Assembly: GCF_007997295.1 (NCBI RefSeq) | Contig: NZ_VORY01000001.1 | Span: forward strand, 310,001 to 374,000 | Source: Gillisia hiemivivida | GTDB lineage: Bacteria; Bacteroidota; Bacteroidia; Flavobacteriales; Flavobacteriaceae | Length of the DNA: 64,000 bases | Direction of reading: 5' to 3' | Shown here: one piece after another, positions 51,848 to 60,751 of the stretch | Layout of the letters: each line of letters starts with the position of its first letter | Numbering within the stretch: position 1 is the first letter of the stretch | Notes under the pieces: generated by a model | Database searches by the model: none | Told to the model about the DNA's origin: nothing | Seen by the model: the letters and a program-made list of their open reading frames with translations, nothing else | Made by a program: the position numbers and the translations under genes

Positions 51848-52984
51848 ATGAGTAAAGAAATTCAGCTTTGCACAAATTGTGTAATGGACACTACGGATTC
51901 AAAAATTACTTTTGATGAAAATGGAGTTTGTGATCACTGCAATACTTTTTATAAAGATATAGAACCTTTCTGGCATACCGGTGAAAGTGGAGAAAAAGCG
52001 CTCTTAGAGTATGTTGCTAAAATAAAAAAGGAAGGAGAGGGTAAGGATTTCGATTGTTTAATGGGGATGAGTGGAGGAATCGATAGTTCCTACCTGCTTT
52101 ATATGATGACCGAAAAATTTGGCCTTCGTCCATTAGTGTTTCATGTTGATGCGGGATGGAATTCGCAGATTGCGGTAAATAATATTGAACGCTTAGTAGA
52201 TGGTTTAGGCCTTGACCTATATACCGAAGTTATTAATTGGGAAGAGATTAAGGACTTACAATTGGCTTTCTTTAAATCTGGCGTGCCACATATAGATGTT
52301 CCTCAAGATCATGCCTTTTTTGCGACTATGTATAAATTTGCTTCAAAACATAATATTAAATATATTCTTACAGGGGGTAATTATTCTACAGAATGTGTTA
52401 GGAATCCTTTGGAATGGATGTATTATCAATCTGATTCAATTCAGTTGAAAGATATTTACAAAAAACATGGAACTGGGAAACTGAAAGATTATCCAGTTAC
52501 TAATATTCTCTGGCATAAAGTTTATTTGCCATATTTCAAGAAAATTAAACTTATAAGACCATTAGATTTTATTCCGTATCATAAGGATGAAGCGATGCAA
52601 TTTCTTGTAGATAAATTTGGATATCAAAAATATCCTCAGAAACATTTCGAATCCCGATTTACTAGATTTTATGAGGGGTACTGGCTACCAGAAAAATTTG
52701 GATTTGATACCAGAAAAGTACAATTCTCAAGTTTGATTCTTACTAATCAAATGACTAGGGATGAAGCCTTAAAAGAACTTGAACAGCCGGCATATGATCC
52801 TGAAACGATCAATCAGGATTTTGAATATATAGCTACTAAGTTGGGAATCACTGTAAGTGAACTTCAGCAATATATGGACGAACCGAATAAAACATATAAG
52901 GACTACAAATCTCAGGAAGATATCTATAAAATAGGTGCAAAAGTGATGCGAATGTTAGGCATGGAAAAAGGAGGTAAGCGATGA
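51848..52984 (+). CDS. N-acetyl sugar amidotransferase (WbpG/PseA-like)
   Basis: 378-residue ATP-dependent enzyme that adds an amidino group to an acetamido sugar, using ammonia from its glutaminase partners. Two zinc-type CxxC pairs are at the N-terminus (CTNCVMDTTD, CDHCNTF), and the PP-loop ATP-binding motif is GMSGGIDSSYLLYMM. Family-typical ILTGGNYSTECVRNPLEW follows. The stop codon overlaps the HisH-like start by four bases, and a HisF-like gene comes next; this trio (WbpG-HisH2-HisF2 in Pseudomonas) makes acetamidino sugars. Confidence 0.9.
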   Translation: MSKEIQLCTNCVMDTTDSKITFDENGVCDHCNTFYKDIEPFWHTGESGEKALLEYVAKIKKEGEGKDFDCLMGMSGGIDSSYLLYMMTEKFGLRPLVFHVDAGWNSQIAVNNIERLVDGLGLDLYTEVINWEEIKDLQLAFFKSGVPHIDVPQDHAFFATMYKFASKHNIKYILTGGNYSTECVRNPLEWMYYQSDSIQLKDIYKKHGTGKLKDYPVTNILWHKVYLPYFKKIKLIRPLDFIPYHKDEAMQFLVDKFGYQKYPQKHFESRFTRFYEGYWLPEKFGFDTRKVQFSSLILTNQMTRDEALKELEQPAYDPETINQDFEYIATKLGITVSELQQYMDEPNKTYKDYKSQEDIYKIGAKVMRMLGMEKGGKR

Positions 52985-53592
52985 TCGGAATAGTTGATTA
53001 TGGGTCTGGAAATGTTCAAGCGATCGCTACCATATATAAAAACTTAAATCTTGAATGCAAAATTATTGCCAATCCATCTGAATTGGAATTAGCCGATAAA
53101 TTAATATTACCTGGGGTGGGCGCCTTTGATGCCACAATGGAACAATTGCTCGAGTCTGGACTTAAAGAAAAATTGGATCACTTAGTGCTTAATGAGAAAC
53201 GTCCTGTGCTTGGTATATGTGTTGGAATGCAAATCTTAGCTGATTCTAGTGAAGAAGGCCTTCTGCCAGGATTAGGATGGATACCAGGAAAAGTTAAGAA
53301 AATTGATACTTCAAATTTTGTACATAAACCATATCTACCTCATATGGGATGGAATGTTTTGAAACCGTTACATGAATCTATCTTTACTGATATTGAAGAA
53401 ACTTTGGGGTTTTATTTTGTTCACAGTTATTATTTTGAATGCCAGAATTCTGAGAATGTTTTAGGAACAACTAACTATGGCGCTAAATTTACATGTGCTG
53501 TAAAACATCAAAACATCTACGGGATGCAGTTTCATCCGGAGAAAAGCCATTCTAACGGTGTCAAATTATTGAAAAATTTTGCTAGCTTATAA
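52981..53592 (+). CDS. hisH: HisH-like glutaminase of the amidino-sugar trio
   Basis: 203-residue class I glutamine amidotransferase. The nucleophile Cys is in PVLGICVGMQILADSSEEG, the His/Glu pair in GMQFHPEKSH, and the N-terminal VDYGSGNVQA is typical of HisH. It would give ammonia to the HisF-like partner. Because it is embedded in a polysaccharide locus and coupled to the amidotransferase, it is a paralogue working on sugars rather than the histidine-pathway enzyme (inference from context). Confidence 0.9.
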   Translation: MIGIVDYGSGNVQAIATIYKNLNLECKIIANPSELELADKLILPGVGAFDATMEQLLESGLKEKLDHLVLNEKRPVLGICVGMQILADSSEEGLLPGLGWIPGKVKKIDTSNFVHKPYLPHMGWNVLKPLHESIFTDIEETLGFYFVHSYYFECQNSENVLGTTNYGAKFTCAVKHQNIYGMQFHPEKSHSNGVKLLKNFASL

Positions 53593-53595
53593 ACG

Positions 53596-54378
53596 ATGCT
53601 TAGATCAAGACTTATACCTTGTTTATTAGTCCATAATAAGGGATTAGTAAAAACGAAAAAATTTAAGGATCCCAAGTATGTTGGCGATCCTATTAATGCT
53701 GTAAAAATATTCAACGAAAAAGAAGTGGATGAATTAATGGTGTTAGATATTGATGCCAGTAGAGAAGGAAGAGGACCAAATTTTAATCTTATTAGAGATT
53801 TGGCGGTGGAATGTAGAATGCCTTTTTGTTATGGTGGTGGAGTCTCAACAATTGAACAAGCCAAACAAATTATAAATTTAGGAGCTGAAAAGGTGGCAAT
53901 TTCTTCAGCGATTCTAAAAGATTTAACCTTAGTGAAGAAATTAGGCGCAGCCGTTGGGGTTCAAAGTGTCGTGGTGGTCCTCGATGTCAAAAAAAAATTG
54001 TTAGGAGGTTACGACATTTATACATTAAATGGTTCAAAGAAATATAAAGGCAATTTTAAAGATGTTGTTGCACAGCTAAATGATATGGGGGTGGGTGAAA
54101 TTGTCATAAATTCCATAGATCGAGATGGAGAGATGAAAGGTTATGATGAGGATCTAGTTGAAATAACAAGGAATCTTTGTGATGTTCCATTAACGGTTCT
54201 GGGAGGTGCCGGAAATCTCGATGACATGAAAAAGTTAATAGACAAGTATAAAATTATAGGTGCAGCTGCGGGTAGTCTTTTTGTGTTTAAAGGTAAATAC
54301 AGAGCAGTCTTAATTAACTATCCTAATAGAGAAGAAAAATTGTCAATATCAAATATGCCTCACTCTTCTATAATTTAA
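53596..54378 (+). CDS. hisF: HisF-like cyclase subunit of the amidino-sugar trio
   Basis: 260-residue (beta/alpha)8 barrel resembling HisF. The N-terminus LRSRLIPCLLVHNKGLVKTKKF keeps the catalytic Asp region only partly, while LVLDIDASREGRGPNFNLIRDL, FCYGGGVSTIEQAKQIINLG and VLGGAGNLDDMKKLID are conserved phosphate-binding parts. It forms the ammonia channel with the HisH-like protein. It follows after three bases. A change of the N-terminal catalytic Asp to Leu/His-type residues fits the sugar-linked subgroup. Confidence 0.88.
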   Translation: MLRSRLIPCLLVHNKGLVKTKKFKDPKYVGDPINAVKIFNEKEVDELMVLDIDASREGRGPNFNLIRDLAVECRMPFCYGGGVSTIEQAKQIINLGAEKVAISSAILKDLTLVKKLGAAVGVQSVVVVLDVKKKLLGGYDIYTLNGSKKYKGNFKDVVAQLNDMGVGEIVINSIDRDGEMKGYDEDLVEITRNLCDVPLTVLGGAGNLDDMKKLIDKYKIIGAAAGSLFVFKGKYRAVLINYPNREEKLSISNMPHSSII

Positions 54379-54422
54379 TAATATTCTTTCGAGGAAATTT
54401 TATTCCTCAAATCATACAATAA

Positions 54423-56537
54423 ATGAAACAAATCATACAAGACCTTAAACAAGGTAACACAATATTAGAAGAAGTCCCTGCACCACAAGTAAAAAGCGGG
54501 CAGGTGTTAATACAAACTACACGCACCTTAGTTTCTCTGGGAACCGAGCGCATGCTGGTGGAATTTGGAAAGGCAAATTTTATTTCTAAAGCAAGACAGC
54601 AACCAGATAAAGTGAAGCAGGTACTTGATAAGATGAAGACCGATGGCGTAATGCCCACGTTAGAAGCCGTTTTTAACAAATTAAATCAACCTTTACCTTT
54701 GGGTTATTGTAATGTAGGGAAGGTTGTTGCCGTTGGCAAAGGGGTTTCAGAATTTCAGTTAGGAGATCGGGTAGCTTCCAATGGGAATCATGCGGAATTT
54801 GTTTCTGTCCCAAAAAATCTTGTTGCTAAAGTACCTGAGAACGTTAGTGATGAAGAGGCTGCTTTTACCGTTATTGGTGCTATTGGTTTACAGGGAATAC
54901 GTTTGGTAAATCCAACCTTTGGAGAAACTATCGTGGTAATTGGTTTAGGGCTTATTGGTTTGGTAACAGTGCAATTGCTTCAAGCAAATGGTTGTAAGGT
55001 GATAGGTCTGGATTTTGATCAACAAAAAGTAGATCTTGCAAAAGACAAAGGCGTTGTTGCAATTAATCCTGGTGCGGGTACAGATCCTGTTAAATTTGTT
55101 CAGGAAATCACCGGTGGAATTGGAGCTGATGGTGTAATCATCACCGCTTCTTCTAAAAGCAATGACATAATTCACCAGGCTGCAGAGATGAGCCGTAAAA
55201 AGGGACGAATTGTTCTTGTAGGGGTAATTGGTCTTGACCTGCAACGAGCAGACTTTTTTGAAAAAGAATTGAGCTTTCAGGTTTCCTGTTCTTATGGAGC
55301 AGGTCGTTATGACGATAATTATGAACAAAAAGGTCAGGATTATCCAATAGGCTACGCACGCTGGACAGAAAAACGAAATTTTGAGGCCGTGCTTCAAGCG
55401 CTTTCCATGAATCAGTTGGATGTGCAAACCTTAATTACAGAGCGAATTAAACTTGAAAATTTCCAGGAGATCTATGGGGATATGCGTAAGCAGGGTTCCA
55501 TCGCATCTATTCTGGAATTCCCAGAAGATTCTGTGCGGGATTCCAAAGTAAAAGTTTCAGAAAAAAGTTTTAAAGCTTCACAGGGAGTTTTTGGAATAAT
55601 TGGTGCAGGAAATTTCACGTCTTCTACCATTATACCCGGAATGAATACAGCTGAGGCTAACTTAAAATATATAGCTAGTGCTGGGGGACTTTCGGCTAAA
55701 ACGCTGGCGAAAAAAGGAGAAGTAGCCTTTGCTAGTTCAGATTATAAAGAGATCCTTGAAGATGCGGAGGTAGATATGGTAATGATCACTACCCGTCATA
55801 ATCTTCACGCTTCAATGGCTAAAGAAGCTCTGGAAGCAGGTAAACATGTTTTTGTGGAAAAACCTTTATGCCTTACAGCAGAAGAACTGGAAGAGATTTC
55901 AAGCCTGGCAGAGGAAAAAAATAAAATGGTGGTGGTTGGTTTCAATCGTCGTTTTGCGCCATTAGCAGTGAAAATGAAAAGTCTGTTGGGAGAAGGGCCT
56001 AAAAATATTGTTGCTACTATGAATGCAGGATTTATTCCTGCAGATGTGTGGATCCATGATCTGGAAGTCGGTGGAGGAAGAATTATTGGCGAGGCTTGCC
56101 ATTATATAGACCTTTGTACCTATTTGGCAGGTAGCAAAGTGCTTTCGGTTTGTATGAATGCTTTAGGCACAGACCCGGAAGAGAACACAGACAATGCTTC
56201 TATTCTTTTAAAATATGAAAACGGTACCAATGCGGTAATAAATTATTTTTCAAATGGTAGTAAATCTTATGCTAAAGAACGAATAGAAGCACATAGCCAG
56301 GAACGTACTTTAGTTTTAGATAACTGGAGAAGTCTGAAAGGTTATGGGGTGAAAGGTTTCACGAAAATGAAAACTAAACAGGACAAGGGGCATAAAGCAC
56401 AGTTTAAACTTTTAGTGGATTCTTTAAAAAAGGGAGGGAAAGCAATTGTCCCATTTGAAGAAACTTATAATACAACAATGGCTTCTTTTGCGGCAATTGA
56501 GAGTTTAAAACAGGGGAAGTGGATATCAGTAGTATAA
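54423..56537 (+). CDS. Fused alcohol dehydrogenase/Gfo-Idh-MocA oxidoreductase
   Basis: 704-residue two-domain enzyme. The first half is a medium-chain zinc-type dehydrogenase (GERVASNG-like catalytic region, VVIGLGLIGLVTVQLLQANG Rossmann). The second half (from about 390) is a Gfo/Idh/MocA oxidoreductase with FGIIGAGNFTSSTIIPGMN, HNLHASMAKEALEAGKHVFVEKPL (Glu-Lys-Pro) and GGGRIIGEACHYIDLC. The fusion is common in exopolysaccharide loci next to heparinase-like genes, as here. Substrate unknown; a nucleotide-sugar or lipid-linked sugar oxidation/epimerisation is inferred. Confidence 0.88.
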   Translation: MKQIIQDLKQGNTILEEVPAPQVKSGQVLIQTTRTLVSLGTERMLVEFGKANFISKARQQPDKVKQVLDKMKTDGVMPTLEAVFNKLNQPLPLGYCNVGKVVAVGKGVSEFQLGDRVASNGNHAEFVSVPKNLVAKVPENVSDEEAAFTVIGAIGLQGIRLVNPTFGETIVVIGLGLIGLVTVQLLQANGCKVIGLDFDQQKVDLAKDKGVVAINPGAGTDPVKFVQEITGGIGADGVIITASSKSNDIIHQAAEMSRKKGRIVLVGVIGLDLQRADFFEKELSFQVSCSYGAGRYDDNYEQKGQDYPIGYARWTEKRNFEAVLQALSMNQLDVQTLITERIKLENFQEIYGDMRKQGSIASILEFPEDSVRDSKVKVSEKSFKASQGVFGIIGAGNFTSSTIIPGMNTAEANLKYIASAGGLSAKTLAKKGEVAFASSDYKEILEDAEVDMVMITTRHNLHASMAKEALEAGKHVFVEKPLCLTAEELEEISSLAEEKNKMVVVGFNRRFAPLAVKMKSLLGEGPKNIVATMNAGFIPADVWIHDLEVGGGRIIGEACHYIDLCTYLAGSKVLSVCMNALGTDPEENTDNASILLKYENGTNAVINYFSNGSKSYAKERIEAHSQERTLVLDNWRSLKGYGVKGFTKMKTKQDKGHKAQFKLLVDSLKKGGKAIVPFEETYNTTMASFAAIESLKQGKWISVV

Positions 56538-58099
56538 AAATTTATTTCAATACCCTTAAGCATGTAAAGCCAACCCAGCTTTACCATCAGGTGTATTACA
56601 GGTTGAAGAATCGATTTTTTAGCAAGGAATTTTCAATGAAGCCGGAAACAGTTGTTCCATTGAAGTTTCAATCGGGTATACTTTACCCCAACACTTATTT
56701 AGGAAGCCAGAGATTTTCATTTTTGAACATTGAAAAGTCTTTTTCAAATATTGACTGGAATTTTGCGGAAAACGGAAAATTATGGACCTACAATCTCAAT
56801 TACTTTGAGTTTTTAAATCAGGAGAAAATAACCAAAGAACAGGGACTGAATTTAATTTGGGATTATATTTCCAAAAAGGAAATATTAAAGGATGGATTGG
56901 AACCTTATCCTATATCATTAAGGGGAATTAACTGGGTTAAATTTTTAGCTCATAATGAGATCAAAAATGAAGAAATAAACGATTGCCTATTTCAAGATTA
57001 TTCAAGGCTTTCTGAAAATTTGGAATATCATCTTTTGGCTAATCATCTTTTAGAGAATGGATTTTCATTATTATTTGGGGCTTATTACTTTAAAAATGAG
57101 GCCTTTTATTCTAAAGCAAAGCAAATTATAGTCGGTGAACTAAATGAGCAAATCTTAAATGATGGCGCCCATTATGAGTTGAGCCCTATGTATCATCAAA
57201 TAATTCTGCATAGAGTTTTGGATTGTATAAATCTGGTTGGAGAGAATTCCTGGAAAAGGAACGAACTTTTAAGTTTATTAATGACCAAGGCTGAAAAGAT
57301 GTTGGGTTTTTTAGAAGAGATTAGTTTTAAAAATGGTGAAATCCCGAAGTTAAATGATGCTGCAAATGGGATCGCTCCAAACACCAAGGAATTAAAGCAC
57401 TTTGCTGAAAGCCTAGGAATTAAAGCTTCGAAAATTGAATTAAGCGATTCCGGTTATAGAAAATTTGAAATAAATAAACTGGAAATTTTGATGGATGTAG
57501 GCCAGATAGCTCCAACATATCAGCCAGGTCATTCTCATGCTGATAGTTTACAGTTTTTAATGTCATACAATGATCAACCAATAATAGTCGACACTGGAAT
57601 TTCGACATATGAGAAAAATGAGCGAAGGCAATTAGAGCGTTCAACTGCTTCACATAACACTGTAACGATAAATGATCTTAATTCTTCTGAAGTTTGGGGA
57701 GGATTTAGAGTTGCCAGAAGAGCTAAAGTTACCATCCAAAAAGAGTCAGCCAATTCTATTGAAGCATCTCATAATGGTTATGCAAAGCAAGCAATAGTCC
57801 ATAAAAGAACATTTTCAAAAATTGAAAATTACTTTGAAGTAATTGAAGAAATAATTAGTGATACTAATATAGAAGCTAAAGGTCATTTACATTTTCATCC
57901 TGATGTAGAAATTGAGATTTCAGGAAACAAAATTTTTCTAAATAATTATTTACAGATTGAATTTTTAGAAAATTTCAAGTTTGAAATTCAGGACTATAAA
58001 TTTGCAGAAAGATTTAATAAACTGATCGCTGCTAAAAAACTGGTTTACAGTTTCACAAATAATGCTGAGATTTCAATTAAACCATTATCTACTTATTAA
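56519..58099 (+). CDS. Heparinase II/III family protein
   Basis: 526 residues starting with GTG inside the previous gene (19-bp overlap). N-terminal alpha-toroid (LWTYNLNYFEFLNQ.., LANHLLENGFSLLFGAYYF, HYELSPMYHQIILHR) and a C-terminal beta-sandwich (YQPGHSHADSLQFLMSYNDQ, RSTASHNTVTINDLNSSEVW), the pattern of the polysaccharide-lyase-like family. There is no signal peptide, so it probably acts inside the cell during synthesis or editing of the polysaccharide rather than as an external lyase. Confidence 0.88.
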   Translation: MDISSIKIYFNTLKHVKPTQLYHQVYYRLKNRFFSKEFSMKPETVVPLKFQSGILYPNTYLGSQRFSFLNIEKSFSNIDWNFAENGKLWTYNLNYFEFLNQEKITKEQGLNLIWDYISKKEILKDGLEPYPISLRGINWVKFLAHNEIKNEEINDCLFQDYSRLSENLEYHLLANHLLENGFSLLFGAYYFKNEAFYSKAKQIIVGELNEQILNDGAHYELSPMYHQIILHRVLDCINLVGENSWKRNELLSLLMTKAEKMLGFLEEISFKNGEIPKLNDAANGIAPNTKELKHFAESLGIKASKIELSDSGYRKFEINKLEILMDVGQIAPTYQPGHSHADSLQFLMSYNDQPIIVDTGISTYEKNERRQLERSTASHNTVTINDLNSSEVWGGFRVARRAKVTIQKESANSIEASHNGYAKQAIVHKRTFSKIENYFEVIEEIISDTNIEAKGHLHFHPDVEIEISGNKIFLNNYLQIEFLENFKFEIQDYKFAERFNKLIAAKKLVYSFTNNAEISIKPLSTY

Positions 58100-58134
58100 A
58101 AGAGTTCTCGACCGCACTCGTACAGACAAAAAAT

Positions 58135-59352
58135 ATGAAATTACTTTTTTTAACCGATAACTTCCCTCCGGAAGTAAATGCCCCTGCAAACAGAACTTAC
58201 GAGCATTGCAAAGAATGGGTAGAGAAGGGAGTTGATGTTACCGTAATTACCTGCAATCCAAATTTTCCAAAAGGAAGAGTTTATGATGGTTATAAAAATA
58301 AATTATATCAAAAAGAAACCATCGATGGGATTAAAGTCATCCGAGTATGGAGTTATATTACCGCTAACGAGGGTTTCGTGAAACGAATTCTGGATTATAT
58401 AAGTTTTGCAATAACTTCTTTTTTTGCAGGATTATTTATAAAAACAGATTTGATAATAGCCACCTCTCCACAATTTTTTACTGCAGTTTCAGGATGTGGC
58501 CTAGCATTTTTCAAAAGGAAAAAGTGGGTATTTGAGGTTCGCGATCTTTGGCCGGAATCTATTATTGCGGTGGGAGCTATGGAACGAAACAGGGCAATAC
58601 GGATTTTTGAATGGCTTGAGAAAAAGCTCTATCAATCTGCAGATCATATTGTAGTGGTAACCGATACATTTAAAAAGAAAATTGCCGCAAGAGGAATTAA
58701 TCCGGATAAGATCTCTGTTTATAAAAATGGTGCAAATCTGGAACTGTTTAAACCACAGGCAAAAAACACTGCTTTGGAAAATGAATTGGGATTAAAAGAT
58801 AAATTTGTTTTCGCTTATATAGGGACTCACGGAATGGCTCATGGATTAAGTTTTATTCTAAATGCTATTAAGCCGCTAGAGAAATCTCATCCAGAATTTG
58901 CATTTCTTTTTATTGGGGACGGAGCAGAAAAGAAGACATTAGTAAAACAAGCAGAGGATTTAAAGCTCCAAAATGCGGTTTTTGTGGATTCAGTTTCTAA
59001 AAAACAGATAGTGGATTATTTGAGTGTGATGGACGTTGCTCTAGTGAACCTTAAAAAGAGCGATACCTTTAAAACGGTTATTCCTTCCAAAATATTTGAA
59101 GCTGCAGCTATGGAGAAACCGATACTTTTAGGCTTGGAAGGTGAAACAAAAGGAATTATTGAACAATATGATGCCGGAGTATGTTTCACTCCCGAAGATC
59201 AGGATTCTTTCTTTAAAGCAGTTAAAAGTATAACCGGAAAGGAAAAATACCAGGAAACTTTAGAGGGCTCTAAAAAACTTGTAAAGGATTTTGATCGCAG
59301 CAAAATTGCAGCGAAGATGTTAGAATGCTTAAAGGAAGTAAATAACAAATAG
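58135..59352 (+). CDS. GT4 glycosyltransferase (WbuB/WcaI-like)
   Basis: 405 residues. The N-terminal LTDNFPPEVNAPANRTYEHC is typical of the WbuB/WcaI group, VFEVRDLWPESIIAVGAM is its family signature, and the C-terminal donor-binding region is VIPSKIFEAAAMEKPILLGLEGE. Likely adds an early amino sugar residue (the group often transfers Fuc2NAc or GlcNAc). It lies 35 bp after the heparinase-like gene. Confidence 0.9.
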   Translation: MKLLFLTDNFPPEVNAPANRTYEHCKEWVEKGVDVTVITCNPNFPKGRVYDGYKNKLYQKETIDGIKVIRVWSYITANEGFVKRILDYISFAITSFFAGLFIKTDLIIATSPQFFTAVSGCGLAFFKRKKWVFEVRDLWPESIIAVGAMERNRAIRIFEWLEKKLYQSADHIVVVTDTFKKKIAARGINPDKISVYKNGANLELFKPQAKNTALENELGLKDKFVFAYIGTHGMAHGLSFILNAIKPLEKSHPEFAFLFIGDGAEKKTLVKQAEDLKLQNAVFVDSVSKKQIVDYLSVMDVALVNLKKSDTFKTVIPSKIFEAAAMEKPILLGLEGETKGIIEQYDAGVCFTPEDQDSFFKAVKSITGKEKYQETLEGSKKLVKDFDRSKIAAKMLECLKEVNNK

Positions 59353-59360
59353 AAAATTCT

Positions 59361-59477
59361 CGCAGCGTTCGCTGCGCCCGATACGTGAAATCCAGCACAC
59401 GAACCAAGGTATAAACAGATCCCAAGTTAAATAACAACAGATTGCCACGGTCGCAAAAAAAAGCTCCCTCGCAATGA
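59361..59477. repeat. Small palindromic repeats before wecB
   Basis: CGCAGCGttCGCTGCG (59361-59376) is a perfect 7-bp hairpin. At 59434-59477 ATTGCCACGGTCGC..CTCGCAATGACG is a distant family A-type palindrome. The following TAACAAATCACGAATCAACG is simple repeat. Nothing coding in 59353-59521. Confidence 0.55.
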
Positions 59478-59521
59478 CGTTTCAACGAATCCCAAATTAA
59501 CAAATCACGAATCAACGAATC

Positions 59522-60622
59522 ATGCTAAAAATCACCATTATCGCCGGAGCTCGGCCAAATTTCATGAAGATTGCTCCTATCATAAAAGCAATTGAGAAAG
59601 CTAAAACTGAGAATAAGGATATCGATTTCAGATTGGTGCATACCGGGCAACATTATGATAAAAAGATGTCTGGTAGCTTTTTTGAGCAACTTGGGATTCC
59701 AGAACCAGATGCCAATCTTGAAGCTGGAGGTGGAAGTCAGGCAGAGCAAACGGCCAATATCATGGTTAGGTTTGAAAAAGAACTCATGGAAAATCCCGCA
59801 GATGTAGTTTTGGTAGTGGGAGATGTGACTTCTACAATGGCCTGCAGTATAACCGCTAAAAAACTAAATGTTCAGGTAGTACACGTAGAAGCCGGAATAC
59901 GTTCTGGTGACCTGAGTATGCCTGAAGAGATCAACAGGATGGTGACAGATGCTATTACGGACCAATTCTTTACAACTTCAGAATTAGCGAATGAGAATTT
60001 GAGAAAAGCCGGTATATTAGAAGATCGTATCCATTTTGTGGGAAATACCATGATAGATACCTTGCTTTCTAATATGGATAATCTGATAGATCCAAAAATT
60101 AAAGTTGACGGCAAGCCATTAGAAAATCAGGATTATTTCGTCTTAACGCTACACCGTCCCGCTAATGTAGATGAAGAAGGTAAGCTACAGGAAATGATGC
60201 AGGCTATCATGGATGGCACTGGAGATCATCCAATAATATTTCCTGTGCATCCGCGAACTGCCAAAATATTAACCGGCTTGGGAATTTCCCATAAGCACTT
60301 ACATTATGTTGAGCCACTTTCCTATCTGGAATTCAATTATATAGTAAAGAACTCCAAAGCCGTGATCACAGATTCCGGAGGAATAACAGAAGAAACCACA
60401 GTAATGGGTGTTCCCTGTTTAACCCTACGCGACAATACCGAACGTCCTGAAACAATCACTCTGGGCACTAACGAACTTGTTGGCACAAAGCCTGAAAATT
60501 TAAAACCCTATTTGGAAAAAGTACTTTCCGGAACCTGGAAAAAAGGAGGAGAGATCCCACTTTGGGATGGGAAAACTGCAGATCGTATTGTTCAGGATCT
60601 TTTAAAGATCTATTCTAATTAA
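59522..60622 (+). CDS. wecB: UDP-N-acetylglucosamine 2-epimerase (non-hydrolysing)
   Basis: 366 residues; interconverts UDP-GlcNAc and UDP-ManNAc. Signatures: GARPNFMKIAPIIKAIEKA, HTGQHYDKKMSG, VVHVEAGIRSGDLSMPEEINR, FPVHPRTAK and TDSGGITEETTVMGVPC. Length and motifs are complete. It separates from the upstream genes by 169 bp of repeats, and so may have its own promoter. Provides a ManNAc precursor for the polysaccharide. Confidence 0.95.
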   Translation: MLKITIIAGARPNFMKIAPIIKAIEKAKTENKDIDFRLVHTGQHYDKKMSGSFFEQLGIPEPDANLEAGGGSQAEQTANIMVRFEKELMENPADVVLVVGDVTSTMACSITAKKLNVQVVHVEAGIRSGDLSMPEEINRMVTDAITDQFFTTSELANENLRKAGILEDRIHFVGNTMIDTLLSNMDNLIDPKIKVDGKPLENQDYFVLTLHRPANVDEEGKLQEMMQAIMDGTGDHPIIFPVHPRTAKILTGLGISHKHLHYVEPLSYLEFNYIVKNSKAVITDSGGITEETTVMGVPCLTLRDNTERPETITLGTNELVGTKPENLKPYLEKVLSGTWKKGGEIPLWDGKTADRIVQDLLKIYSN

Positions 60623-60751
60623 TCGGCTTACTTATTTTAAACTTGTCCAAAATGGTTCACAAGCAAGGTTTTTATAAATCTTGAAATTTTATATCCACCA
60701 TACCCCTACAATTGGTAAATCATTCATTTACTAACTTTTTTACAAATCAAT

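Noticed and set aside
52981-54378. Histidine biosynthesis genes
   Set aside because: They are HisH/HisF homologues but are coupled to a sugar amidotransferase in a polysaccharide operon, with no other his gene nearby.
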